Made by a program: the position numbers and the translations under genes. Positions 10,709 to 33,679 of a stretch of 64,000 nt of DNA are shown piece after piece. The stretch is taken from assembly GCF_963675165.1 (NCBI RefSeq), contig NC_087380.1, forward strand, positions 2,161,803 through 2,225,802, given 5' to 3'. The notes below the pieces were generated by a model, which did not search any database, was not told where the DNA came from, and saw only the letters and a list, made by a program, of their open reading frames with translations. The stretch comes from Halichondria panicea. Its lineage: Eukaryota; Porifera; Demospongiae; Suberitida; Halichondriidae. Within the stretch, counting starts at the first letter, position 1. Every line of letters starts with the position of its first letter.

Positions 10709-11782
10709 ACTATATAAACATGAAACTGCAAACTGATATATACAGAATTTGTGTTGACTGCTCTAGCAATTATTTTAATGATACATTCATTTGCTTGTAT
10801 TTGCATGCATGGGCCTTTTTTTGGCTATTACAAATTTATGTTCAAAGACTTTGGTCTGCATTTGCATTTACACGTTCTTGCATGTGTAATGTCATCACCA
10901 GTCCTTCGTGAATATGAATATGACGAGGTATCCTCATTGTATAGCCATTCCCATTAATTGACACATTGGTATTCATGAGAAGATAGCTTGGAGTGGTTTG
11001 TGCTTGCTTTCAATATGATATAGAGTGCTTTAGTGTTTATTGTGAGCATTGCTTGTTGTGTTGCCTTGAGGCAATGATTTTGCACCTCTCAATTTCTACC
11101 TAGGGCTGTGAGATAGAACTCCAGCAAATGGTGCATGTTGCCTTTGCTCCATCCTAGTCAATCTGTATTTAACAGCTGATCCTATACCATGTAGATCTAT
11201 TGCCAACTCATGTATAATTATATAGACTACCTGTATACTATATAGTGCAATCATTTCACTTTGTTTTGAAGTCATAATTATAACCACCCACCCCACCTCA
11301 AGAGGAGATGGTTCTCGAGACATGCTCACTGGCATGGTAAACCTTTCCTTGGTTCGACCCAAGGATAATGTGGAGGAGTCCTCAACCACGCCTTGTCACA
11401 CACACACCATCGACATTGTAAGTTAAAGGGAAGGGCAGTGCATTGCTGTAGTGACTGTGTCTATAGAGAGAGGCCATTAGCTACATGAAAATTGATTGAC
11501 TACAAGTATGTATCTTGTACTGGTCAATAGAGCTTAAATTGGTACTGTACAGTTCTATGCCTTATGTTGCTTTGAATTGATGCCAATAGCTTGTTGTATA
11601 ATAATGATACAGAGTCTAAATGCTGTGTCTATGTGCTCAAGAGTACTCTTATGCATGTATGTGGGTGCATGTACATTTTATACTTCCTGTTGTCATTAAT
11701 TAAAGTGAATAGATGTAGATCTACATGTAGATTCTAATAGATCTACACTAGAATTACCAATGACTGCATGCAAGAAGACAGC
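10709..11782. other. Spacer between genes B and C
   Basis: It holds the recurring spacer block near 11015-11150 and a relic of the SH2 N-half near 11290-11400. Otherwise I see AT-rich sequence without coding signal. Unlike the spacers before B, D, E and F, it has no SH2 C-half relic. Confidence 0.6.
11290..11400 (+). pseudogene. Relic of SH2 N-terminal-half exon (copy before gene C)
   Basis: SLVRPKDNVEESSTTPCHT can be read around 11345-11402 and matches the better copy at 18020-18103 (GTFLIRPKSNVEESS). About six bases covering the GTF codons are missing, so the FLVR-type motif is incomplete. Confidence 0.5.
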
Positions 11783-11864
11783 ATGAAAAAGCTACAAGGT
11801 GACTGTGTCTCTTGGCTGGTCCTGTTCACTGGAGTTGTTCAGCTCCTACTAGTGTGTGGAGAGG
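11783..11864 (+). CDS. Gene C exon 1: signal peptide
   Basis: [20 protein letters not shown] followed by a hydrophobic stretch to VCGEG. It is nearly identical to exon 1 of gene B and ends in phase 1 at GTATGT. Confidence 0.85.
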
Positions 11865-11924
11865 GTATGTTTTAACTGACCTGCTATAAATGAACATAGA
11901 CTGTACATAATGATATGCATACAG

Positions 11925-12287
11925 GAGTGTACTTATCTCTGGGATCAACCAACATCACCACTAACAACACTGAGATCCTCATCACTGATATTGGAGATGA
12001 TGTTGGGGATGGTCGTCCTTCTCTCATCTGTCACACTGACCTTGTGGCCTGTTGTACACCCAGTGAGACAATGGCAAAAGGTATTGGACTTTGGCGCTAT
12101 CCAAATGGAACTCGTGTTCCTGGTGAATCAGGAGCATCTCGTCCGTATGTGTCATTAAGAAATGGTCAATCCATCAAACTGGCTCGTAGAGAGAGTTTGT
12201 TGTTCTCTCCTCCCCTGAGTCCAACTGGTTCCTACTGTTGTACTATACCAACTAATGAAGGAGTGATGATGTTCTGTGCCAACCTGG
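11925..12287 (+). CDS. Gene C exon 2: cysteine-rich Ig-like domain
   Basis: It carries LSLGSTNITTNNTEILITDI at the start, LICHTDLVACC, WRYPNGT and GSYCCTIP, ending FCANL. This N-terminal position is shared with genes D (18965) and F (56562). NIT and NNT are N-glycosylation sequons. Confidence 0.72.
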
Positions 12288-12339
12288 GTGAGTGGTTCTG
12301 TAATCTTGGATTCCATCCACAATCTGATTCTGTTTCCAG

Positions 12340-13030
12340 TTGTGTGCCTGTCTCTCCCTGCCCTGAACAATGGAATAGTTTCATACAGCCACTTAACACT
12401 GGGTCTGAACACTGTGGCCATCTACACCTGTGACACTGGCTACACTCTCAATGGAGGCACCACCAGGACTTGTGGGAGTGATGGAGTGTGGAGTGGGTCA
12501 GATCTATCTTGTCTTCGTAAGTGAATATTCACTTTTGTGCTGTTTGAATGTTTTTTGTGTGTTTCATATATTCTGAGATAGCAGCCTGTTCTGACCTCAC
12601 TCTCACCAATGGAGACATTGTCTACACTGATGGATCCCCTGACAACAGACCTATCGGCTCTAGAGCTACTTACAGCTGCAATCTTGGCTACACTATCACA
12701 AGAGGGAGCACCACCAGGACCTGTGTGAGTGGAGGGAGATGGGATGGATCACCTTCAACTTGTCAAAGTGAGTTCTGTAACTCGTACACAGTTTGTGTTT
12801 CAAATAATTATGTATAGACACAAGACCGACTGTTGCTCCACCCACAACGTGCTCTGACCTGACTAATCCGACCAGGGGAATGACTGCTTACAATATGGGG
12901 ACTGCTAGTCCAAGACCAGTGGACACTGTGGCCACCTACACCTGTGCCACTGGGTACACTCTCAATGGAGTCACCACCAGAACTTGTGGGAGTGATGGAG
13001 TGTGGAGTGGGTCATCTCCTGTGTGTCAGC
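12340..13030 (+). CDS. Gene C exons 3-5: three CCP domains
   Basis: Exons 12340-12516, 12582-12767 and 12818-13030 each have four CCP cysteines, a TYxC-type centre and a Trp before the last Cys. All are open and phase 1-1. For the third, the best acceptor is TATAG at 12817; it gives a short TRPTVAPPTTC linker before the domain. Confidence 0.82.
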
Positions 13031-13087
13031 GTAAGTGGAATGGAATGTGGACATTCTTGTTTTAGTGTAGTACCCTCTTCTCTACAG

Positions 13088-13760
13088 GTATCGGCTTTGA
13101 CTTACCCTCACTGACCAATGGGATGATCTCCTACAATGGTGGATCCACTAACAACAGACCAGTGGGCACTGTGGCCATCTTCAGCTGTAACACTGGATAT
13201 ACTCTCAATGAAGACGCTACTAAGACTTGTGGGAATGATGGAATGTGGAGTGGATCATCTCCTGTGTGTCAGCGTAAGTGGAATGGAATGTGGACATTCT
13301 GTTTTTGAGTGTACCCTTCTCTACAGGTATCTGCTTTCACTTACCCTTACTGACCAATGGGATGATCTCCTACAATGGTGCTGTATCCACTAACAACAGA
13401 CCAGTGGGCACTGTGGCCATCTTCAGCTGTGACACTGGATATACTCTCAATGAAGACACCACTAAGATTTGTGGGAATGATGGAATATGGAGTGGATCAG
13501 ATCCAGTGTGTCAGCATAAGTGGAATGGAATGTGGACATTATTTTTTTGAGTGTACCCTTCTCTACAGGTATCTGCTTTGACTTACCCTTACTGACCAAT
13601 GGGATGATCTCCTACAATGGTGCTGGATTCACTAACAACAGACCAGTGGACACTGTGGCCATCTTCAGCTGTGACACTGGATACACTCTCAATGAAGACA
13701 CTACTACCAGAACTTGTGGGAATGATGGAACATGGAGTGGGTTAGATCCAACATGTGAAG
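13088..13760 (+). CDS. Gene C exons 6-8: three tandem CCP exons (period ~240 bp)
   Basis: Exons 13088-13273, 13327-13515 and 13569-13760 with their introns are tandem copies (starts 239 and 242 bp apart). The first copy has lost the first CCP cysteine (GFDLPSLTNG where the others have CFDLP or CFHLP). The second copy has ATAAGT in place of the GTAAGT donor at 13516, so it cannot be spliced normally and reads into a stop. The third uses a GTCATA donor. Confidence 0.8.
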
Positions 13761-13820
13761 GTCATAATTATTAGCTGAGTGGTAGTACATGTACCGTGAC
13801 TCCTGAGCTTATTACTACAG

Positions 13821-14431
13821 CCATTGAGTGTTCTCCTCTACCGACCATTACCAATGGCATGATCTCCTACTCTCCTGATGTCACCTCTGACTATGACCTG
13901 GGAACCGAGGCAACCTACACTTGTGAGGCTGGATTCTATCTTGAGGGTAATGAGGTACGAGTGTGTATGGATGATGATGGAATAGACACCATTGTAGTGT
14001 GGAGTGGTCAGGAACCAAGCTGTGTCCGTAAGTTATCAGTGAAAGTGTGTAGGTACTGTACAACCCGAACATGCATGTTTGGTCATATGCAATTAATTAT
14101 CACAGCCATTATTTGTCCTCATCTCCTTGTTCCTACCCACACTTCAATATCTTACCTTCCTCGTACCAGTTCCTTTTCTCCTATGGAACACAAACAACTC
14201 CAATAATAAATATATTGTCCGCAGGTATCACATGTTCTGCTCTCATTAATGTTATGAATGGGACCATCAATTACCTTAGTGGTACTACTGCACCATATGA
14301 CTATGGAACAACAGCTACTTATCAATGCAACTATGGACATATGTTAACAACTGGAGACAGTGAGAGGACCTGTACTGGTGATAGTAGTACTCCTAGTGGT
14401 CAGTGGGATGGTGCTGCTCCTCAATGTCCAC
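13821..14431 (+). CDS. Gene C exons 9-11: CCP, truncated CCP, CCP
   Basis: 13821-14027 is an intact CCP of the CSPLPTITNGM subtype. 14106-~14205 begins like other CPxL-THTSISY CCP exons, but its second half is deleted and fused to the intron before the next exon, so there is no donor. 14225-14431 is an intact CCP (TCSALINVMNGTINY to APQCPR) like 60223 and 61678 in gene F. Confidence 0.75.
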
Positions 14432-14484
14432 GTACGTTCTATTATTGCATTATCGTATCACATGATAATGTACACGCAACATAG

Positions 14485-14653
14485 CTGTGGACTGTGGGAC
14501 TCCTCTGTCTATTACCAATGGATCTCCTGGGATACCAACAACCTCAACATTGGACAGTGACCTACAGCTGTAATGATGGCTATGCACTCTTTGGGATTGC
14601 TACAAGTACTTGTTAGGCAAATGCAACCTGGAGCAGACCACCAGAATGCAGAG
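14485..14653 (+). pseudogene. Broken short CCP exon in gene C
   Basis: The homologue of 45073-45246 and 61939-62112 (VDCGTPLSITNGSPG start). A five-base deletion near 14556 shifts the frame, and a TAG follows in the TSTC-QAN region of the original frame. Splice sites remain, so the exon could only be used if skipped or left untranslated. Confidence 0.8.
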
Positions 14654-14725
14654 GTGTGTGCTTTAATACATTAATTACTGTTTGCATTCACAAGTTTAGC
14701 CCTGTTGTGCTATGATGTTTGTTAG

Positions 14726-14893
14726 AGCGTATATGCCCAGTGGGAACCTATCACGAAGAGTTGTCAACTGGAAAGAGTGTGTGTGTGTCTTGCCCTAGAA
14801 ACACATTCAGCATTGTTGAAAATAGTGTGGAGTGTACCTGTTTTCGCGGCTACTACAGGACAAAACTAGAAGGACCAAACTTTCCATGTTCAT
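14726..14893 (+). CDS. Ephrin-receptor-like Cys-rich domain exon
   Basis: RICPVGTYHEE, CVSCPRNTFS and ECTCFRGYYRTKLEGPNFPC match the Cys-rich region that precedes the FNIII repeats in Eph receptors (CPxGTY, CPxNTxS, ECxCxxGYYR). The next exons encode FNIII domains, as in Eph receptors. Phase 1-1, open. The same module also occurs in other GCC2/GCC3-type proteins, so Eph homology is likely but not proven. Confidence 0.7.
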
Positions 14894-15001
14894 GTAAGAA
14901 TTGCACTCTACATTAATTTCTAGGCATGCATGCATGTGCATGTGCGAGTGGGTGTTTAGTTGTTGAATTGTACATATGAACACGTTAGTTTATCCATATA
15001 G

Positions 15002-15325
15002 CTCCTCCGGTTAGCTGTAAGAGTTTGCAAGTAGTTACTGAGAGGACTCGAGGTAACACAATCACTGTGCGTTGGGAGAGGCCCGAGATTACTGGGAGAG
15101 ACGACTTCTACTACAACATATTCTACTCTGAGGACAACCAGACCTTCACTCAACACAACAGCAGGCCGTATGTCAAACAAGATGCCCTGGTGGACTACTC
15201 AGTGTCTGGTCTGCAGCCACTCACCAGCTACACCATCCGAGTGATCCCTGAGAATGGAGTGAGTGGTCAGGAGGAGGGAGGTCAGAATAGGAGCTGTGAG
15301 GTCGTTGCCATGACTGGAGATACAA
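15002..15325 (+). CDS. Fibronectin type III domain 1 of gene C
   Basis: A ~108-residue FNIII domain: early Trp in TVRWERP, YYNIFYSEDN, then YSVSGLQPLTSYTIRV, with the conserved Leu and Tyr before the F strand. The first strand begins directly after the Cys-rich exon. Phase 1-1 and intact. Confidence 0.88.
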
Positions 15326-15433
15326 GTGAGTGGACTCGCATTTTTTGCTGTTAGTATTGTACTTATTATTTGAAGAACAACATTTAAGTAAAATTTCCAA
15401 TTTCGTAATTAACATTTCTACCTTGCCCTCAAG

Positions 15434-15737
15434 GATCTAATGCCCCCTCCCTGGTGATCGGTTTTTGCACAGTTGTGGTTTGGATCGAGCCCACAAAGTC
15501 GTATGGGAGGGTTCATTCCTCAAGGGTCTGGTTCAGATCTGGTGGTGTCCAAAGGAAGAAAAGAACTTTTCCACGCCATTGGAGATGATACCAGGCTCAT
15601 CAGTACTGATAACGTCATGGTGCAGGTATATGACTATATACACAGTGTATTTCAGCAATGCAATGCAATGTATATTGTTCAGGTGAGAGCAAAAACATCA
15701 GTTGCAGAGGGGAGGTGGAGTGAGCTGGTGCCACTGG
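15434..15737 (+). pseudogene. Second FNIII domain of gene C, frameshifted
   Basis: Exons 15434-15625 and 15683-15737. The first frame reads VVVWIEPTKSYGRVHSSRVW (FNIII B-C strands). One extra A in the AAGAAAAG run at 15555-15561 moves the homologous frame to KELFHAIGDDTRL and on to VRAKTSVAEGRWSEL. The phase-consistent continuation at 15812 adds about a dozen residues and stops at 15847-15849, with no membrane segment. Confidence 0.7.
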
Positions 15738-16293
15738 GTAAGTTTTGTCAGTGTGTGATTACACCAAGTTCCATGTTACTATACACTTTAAATGCATCGT
15801 TCCTTGTACAGGTTGCAAGAATACCGAATGTTCCACTGGCCCTATATGAGTGAATGATGATAAGTATATATAAATGACAGCTTATGTTTAGAACCAAATT
15901 AATATTGTATAGATGATGTAGTAGCAAGATCTTAGAGGTGATATTTTTGTAACCTGTTGAGGAAGTAGAATGGTATAATTAGAACTATCTGGACATTTTT
16001 CGGGCTAATGGAACAGTTTATAGGAATGTGTAGTGGGTTGGTTCCAGTTTGTATGCATATTCGCTGTGTGTTTTTGTGCATTGATGTTTTCACATTGCAT
16101 CAACTCATGCACTTTGTTGTGATTACAGATAAGGTACACACTCAGGCTAATCTGACATCTGGCAACCTTATAGACGGTGCCTCTAATCAATTCATGTGCA
16201 CGATTCAAGGACCTATTGTAGTAACATACTGAATTGACTCATACCTTATGCTTTTGGTGAGCAATAGTCTTGTGAGGAATGCTCCCCAAGTCG

Positions 16294-16336
16294 TCTAACA
16301 ACCCCCTGAGTCCAACTGGGTCCTACGTTCAGTTGT
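16294..16336 (+). pseudogene. Relic of a cysteine-rich Ig-like exon
   Basis: CCCCTGAGTCCAACTGGGTC matches the SPTGSYCC segment of the Ig-like exon at 11925-12287. The Cys pair is replaced and a stop follows. Only about 40 bp are recognisable. Confidence 0.5.
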
Positions 16337-16342
16337 AGACAT

Positions 16343-16414
16343 AGACATAGCCTCAATTCCAGGCCGATTAAAATACGTATTTTAAAATCGGCCTTGAATC
16401 GAGGCTAATATAGA
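16343..16414. mobile_element. Short palindromic element with TAGCCTC ends
   Basis: TAGCCTCAATTCCAGGCCGA and TCGGCCTTGAATCGAGGCTA face each other across an AT-rich centre, about 70 bp in all. Similar termini occur at 19795/20537 and at the centre of the fold-back at 30064. Confidence 0.7.
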
Positions 16415-16526
16415 CATACCGGTACCAACACACACACGACAATATGAAAACGTCGTTATGCAAAACTAAATGTAATGATCTTTATCAAAAATGAACATTG
16501 TTTCATTATTATTATAATAATTATTC

Positions 16527-16925
16527 CTTGTTGCCCAGTGAGTGGGCAGATCAAAGCAATCCAGTGCTCTGTATATGGCATGTTGCATCACTACCATAGC
16601 AACCATATATTGCACTGCATTACTTTTCCACTAGTTGTGGGAACAAAAACTAAAAATTTACTATGAAATTCAGCAAAACTAACGAATTCACTAAAATTCC
16701 GGTTAACCAAAATTCCACTCAAAATACATGTCTTTTATAGGGGAAAATTGACCAATCAGAAGAGTTTAACATCATTGGGCAACAAGTTAGTTATTGCAGG
16801 CGCCCTCGTGCAACATGCCATATATTGCGCTGGATGAATAATGCTCTCGGGGCCGCGGACCTCAGGCATTATGTTGCTCCAGTGCAATATATGGCATGTT
16901 GCACTCGTGCTGGGCAATAACTAAT
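16527..16925. repeat. Repeat-rich inverted segment
   Basis: ATATGGCATGTTGCA-type units and TTGCCCAGTG/GCTGGGCAATAAC ends occur in both orientations across this segment, which suggests a degraded non-autonomous element. No coding signal. Confidence 0.5.
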
Positions 16926-16971
16926 ACTTTATTACTGTACGTATTATGCTAAAAATAATTATTCCGAGTCA

Positions 16972-17050
16972 GGGCCTACAGTCACAGCCCACAAGCTTAT
17001 GAAATACCCAACCCCCTGTATCATTATGCAACTGTTGACTATGTATGTAT
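16972..17050 (+). pseudogene. Relic of a receptor cytoplasmic-tail exon
   Basis: A fragment reads YEIPNPLYHYATVDY, matching the end of the gene A tail (YELIPNPLYATVDY). It follows a CACAGCCCACAAGCTTATGA segment shared with gene D's tail. It shows that the longer tail ending once existed elsewhere in the cluster. Confidence 0.65.
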
Positions 17051-17384
17051 GTGCATGTATAATGTTATTTTGCTAGTTTCTGCCATTTCATTTTGCATGG
17101 CCATGAAACTGAGGGTGGGCACAGTTGCACAGTTACCACCACCCAGGGTCGTCGACTACCCTCACTTCAATGTGAGTCAACTAGCACACATGCACTAACT
17201 GTATGAATGGACAGTATGTAGTAGTTAAGCTGCATTATTGTACAACAATGTGCTATTATAGTGTTCTGTTCTCATTGGTTGGAAGCTGTACGCATTATTG
17301 CTAAAAATTGATTTAGTGCTTTCCTTTTCTTGTCAATGAATGCCTGTTGCTAGTTGTCTCGCATTTATATCCTTAATTCCTTGC

Positions 17385-17482
17385 AGTCGCAACAGCTACA
17401 AGGATCTGAAGGTTTCACGTGATCTGTCACACTTTTTAGAAATCGCTTGGATGAACCCATGCAACATCTCTCGAGTGTTAGA
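17385..17482 (+). pseudogene. Relic of an SH2-gene exon (SYKDLKVS type)
   Basis: After CCTTGCAG the sequence encodes NSYKDLKVSRDLSHFLE and continues to a WMNP segment, as at 52386-52480 and 54394-54482. It is isolated from other intact exons. Confidence 0.6.
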
Positions 17483-17997
17483 TATACTGCTCACCCCATT
17501 GCTTGTAAATGCACAACCTGCAGGAACTCCTATGGTGCAATGCATGTGCACCTTTGCTTTCAATACAGGGTATATATTTCCTAGCTGAATACAGCTGAGT
17601 TGCATATGTATGTATACCCTTCCCACCATGCACTGTGTAGACCAGTGTCTAGCTTATCTACCATTGGCTTTCTTTGACATAATTATTATAGCTGTATACA
17701 GCTGCATGCATGTGTACTCAGTGGGGGTGGTGTGCATGCTGTGTTTGCTTTCATTATAATTGAGGCTTTATTGTTTGTGCATGAGCATTAATGTCATGTT
17801 GTGTTGTCCTGAGGCAATGTTTGTGCACGTTTATAGTTTAGGAACTCTAGCAAATGGTGGATGTTGCCTTTGTTCATTCGTCAATCTGTTCACTGTGTGC
17901 AGTGCTTAGTGATAACATGGAGTGATTATTGATGCCAGTATTAATTATTTTTGTTCAATAGTAATATGCCTTATTATTGAAGTCATAATCACACCCT

Positions 17998-18110
17998 CCT
18001 CATGCAGGACAGATAGTTCTCAAGACATGGTAAACCAAACGGGACTTTCCTGATTCGACCCAAGAGTAATGTGGAGGAGTCCTCAACCACGCCTTGTCAC
18101 ACACCATTGA
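17998..18110 (+). pseudogene. SH2 N-terminal-half exon with GTFLIR motif (relic)
   Basis: HGKPNGTFLIRPKSNVEESS can be read at about 18026-18085. GTFLIR is the SH2 FLVR signature containing the phosphotyrosine-binding Arg. The neighbouring block at 18343-18535 supplies the C-terminal half. A TAG just upstream in the same frame and lesions in the partner exon make this a relic. Human PI3K p85 SH2 domains are the closest match I recall. Confidence 0.6.
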
Positions 18111-18342
18111 TATTGTAAATTAAAGGGAAGAGCAGTGCATGCATTGCTGTAATGACTGTCCATAGAGAGAGGCCATTAGCTACAAACATGTTATTGTACT
18201 GTATCTGTACATTGTCAACAGAGCCCAGTTATATGCTGTATTTTCTTGAATCTAACCACTTGATGCCATTTTTGCTTGTTTTTGTACATGGTTTGCAGAA
18301 ATAGTTTTTGGTCACTGTTTGCATTACATCTCTCTTGTTACC

Positions 18343-18535
18343 GAGATGGAGGCCGGTTCAAAAGGATCCCCGTGTACAGAGACCCTGCTGCGGGGTATGG
18401 ATTTACATCACCATTCGATTGACTCTCTGCTCAGTTTAGTTCTGTACTATGCCAACAAACACGATGGAAAAACACAACCCTGAACTGGAGACAATGCTTA
18501 GATACCCTGCATTCCATGTGGACAGGGGCCGTTAG
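18343..18535 (+). pseudogene. SH2 C-terminal-half exon (copy 2, broken)
   Basis: GGRFKRIPVYRDPAAGYGF is readable, but the AG acceptor is changed (CCG) and one extra base near 18412 leads to a stop. The ATGGAAAAACACAACCCTGA segment and stop position are otherwise as in the intact copy at 56050-56239. Confidence 0.7.
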
Positions 18536-18829
18536 TAACTGAACTAGCAGCTGTACAGTATTGTATATGTATAGTGTATAGGATTCTTTTTCTGTGTATG
18601 TTCTGAAACAAGTATTTATGTGGATACATGCACACTTTTGATGCGCAATCACACTTTCACTTCCTGTTGTCATCATCGATCATTTTTCTGTGTATGTGGG
18701 TGCATGTACACTTTTGATGTGTGGGACCACAGATTGAATAGGTGGGACATTGACAATTCAGACTAACTTCCTGTTGTCATCACTATTAAAGTCAGTTGAT
18801 TTGGAGCATTATGCATGCATGAAGACAGC

Positions 18830-31806
<12,977 letters not shown>

Positions 31807-32208
31807 ACACTGAAATGCCCCCCTTGATGCTGACTGCTATATACATATTATAATTATATATGTATCTGTACATTTATTTGCAAATTGTGTGCATATATTT
31901 GTGAAAACTCTGATAACACGAGTGCTGCAAGCTAAACTATGCTAATGCTTCTCGCCATGTTTTGCTTTGCTAAAAAAGTATTGTGTTATAACTGTTAGAA
32001 AAAGTATTACTTCTTGCTTCGTATATTTATTAGTGTTTGGAATTATTGATGAACCAGTCATTATTATAGAGTGAAACAAAAGTCTTATCTGGTCTTTAAT
32101 TTGTCACTCTCAATACTGTAATACCCACTTGGGGTTTTGGAAAAAAACATTATAAACTCAAGATCATTTCCTTTCACGATAAAAAGTTTATCGATGTCAT
32201 TATTAACT

Positions 32209-33275
32209 TATAGAGCGGTTGCATCGACGTCATCGCATTACGTCATAAAAAGTTTTTGGAGGACAACCTCCCGAAAATTTACATGGCGGCTGCACGAACT
32301 CTCAGTTTAGCTTTGCTCTCTTAGCAGAGAAAGCGAATTAAGCAACGTTAATAGCTATAGACGATCAAAGGACCCCTACCTGAACTGCTGCAGAGGAAAT
32401 GAGTTTGATGTAACTTGTAAGCTCTCATGCGCTTATATTATTATTAATTAAAATTATGGATCAGGAGTGCATGAATAGATCTATGTCAATATCTGCTAGC
32501 TGCCTTTTAGATCTAGTCAGCAGCAGCTTTATATGAAGTACATACACAGTATATCTAAATGATCATAATGGCAGGGGAGAATATAGCGTACTTTTGTACT
32601 CGGATTACCTTCTGATGTATGCACACACAACACATATACAGGGTGTGCTCCTCTCGATGATATGGTACAAAGATTTGGATGCTTGCTTCTGTCATCTTCT
32701 AAGCTCAATAATTAAGAGATGCAGTGTTTTTTGTTGTTATTTACTCTTTTTTTGTCAATCTTGAGTCAACCAACATTCATTAATTGCTCGACCCATTATT
32801 AATGTTTCAGAGACCAGAGACGATGTCGGTAAAGCAGTGGCGTAGGCAGAGGGGGGGCTGAGGGGCTAGAGCCCCCCCCTTTTGTGCTTTATCAACTCCT
32901 ACTCAGCTGCGATCTGTCCATGTATTCTGCACTGTACTGCATGTGTACGTGTATAGCTACTAGAATGCCGGATGTCATTGAATGGAAATGTGGGCAGGGC
33001 CATCTAATGCGCATGCTGACTGCTGAGCAAAAGTGATGGCCTGCTCAACTGATTTGAGCCCTGCCCTTCCCAAAATCCTGGCTACGCCACTGTCAGGTAG
33101 ACTGACAGTTACAATACTAGAGCACTCTGTATCCTGGATCATAGTTCTACTGTGTCAAATGGTGTCCAGTTCTTCGTGTACTTTTACATTGTTTACACCT
33201 GTGTTTTTGGAGGTTGTCCTCCAAAAACTTTTGTGCGTGGGTGGATGACGCGCGATGCAACCGCTCTATAATTAT
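32209..33275. mobile_element. TIR element with TTATAGAGCGGTTGCATCG ends
   Basis: TTATAGAGCGGTTGCATCG at 32209 is mirrored by CGATGCAACCGCTCTATAA ending near 33272. AAGTTTTTGGAGGACAACCT is also mirrored just inside. No transposase frame is evident. Confidence 0.8.
32834..33093. mobile_element. Nested element with CAGTGGCGTAG termini
   Basis: CAGTGGCGTAGGCAG at 32835 and CTGGCTACGCCACTG ending at 33092 form short inverted repeats inside the larger element. Similar CAGTGGCGT starts at 3610 and 29021 hint at further family members. The end sequence resembles hAT-type MITE ends, by memory only. Confidence 0.65.
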
Positions 33276-33679
33276 GTCAGCCCACGGGTAATAATTATTT
33301 TTAATTGAGTGGATTCTCGATTTAAAGCCGCGGTGTATGAGGTTGTTCTGAATGAAAGACTTGAACTGTTCTGGTGACAAACGAGATATGGATGAGAGAG
33401 TGGCCGTCATATCTCAGGGCCGCTTGCTAAGTGGGTACACAGTGCCTCTTAAGCTCCCCCATGCTGTGTAAGCAGCTGGACAACTACAAGTCAGGAACAT
33501 TGATCTAAATTAATGTTGACACTGATTGCAAAATATTAAGTCAGTAGATCTAGACATGCAGTGCGGATTCTTGATGGGTTGTTTCTCCGTGTAACCAATC
33601 CCATCATCTATATACCTTCTTAATGATGGGCTAGGCTATAGTTGGGAGCTCTAGTAGCATTGAGTAGTAGCAGGGTATT

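Larger units (their letters stand above)
11783..15849 (+). pseudogene. Gene C: CCP/Ig receptor with Eph-like Cys-rich and FNIII domains, degenerate
   Basis: Recognisable exons: 11783-11864, 11925-12287, 12340-12516, 12582-12767, 12818-13030, 13088-13273, 13327-13515, 13569-13760, 13821-14027, 14106-~14205 (truncated), 14225-14431, 14485-14653 (broken), 14726-14893, 15002-15325, 15434-15625 (frameshifted), 15683-15737, and perhaps 15812-15849. The order is signal peptide, Ig-like, eight CCP domains (six of them at 12340-13760), an ephrin-receptor-like Cys-rich module, then two FNIII domains. No transmembrane, kinase or phosphatase exon follows. Lesions include a GT to AT donor change at 13516, a half-deleted CCP exon, a 5-base deletion plus stop in another, and an extra A in FNIII-2. 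The first two CCP lesions could be spliced around, the FNIII one could not. The gene may once have encoded an Eph-like receptor kinase; that is inference. Confidence 0.7.
15850..18829. other. Spacer between genes C and D with relics
   Basis: This 3-kb stretch contains an Ig-like exon relic (16294-16336), small inverted-repeat elements, a tail-exon relic (16972-17050), SH2-gene relics (17385-17482, 17998-18110, 18343-18535) and the spacer block (17750-17880). I see no intact gene in it. Confidence 0.6.

Noticed and set aside
15850-18829. A separate gene between C and D
   Set aside because: Only scattered relics of receptor and SH2 exons are present, each shorter than 200 bp and not in a common frame.
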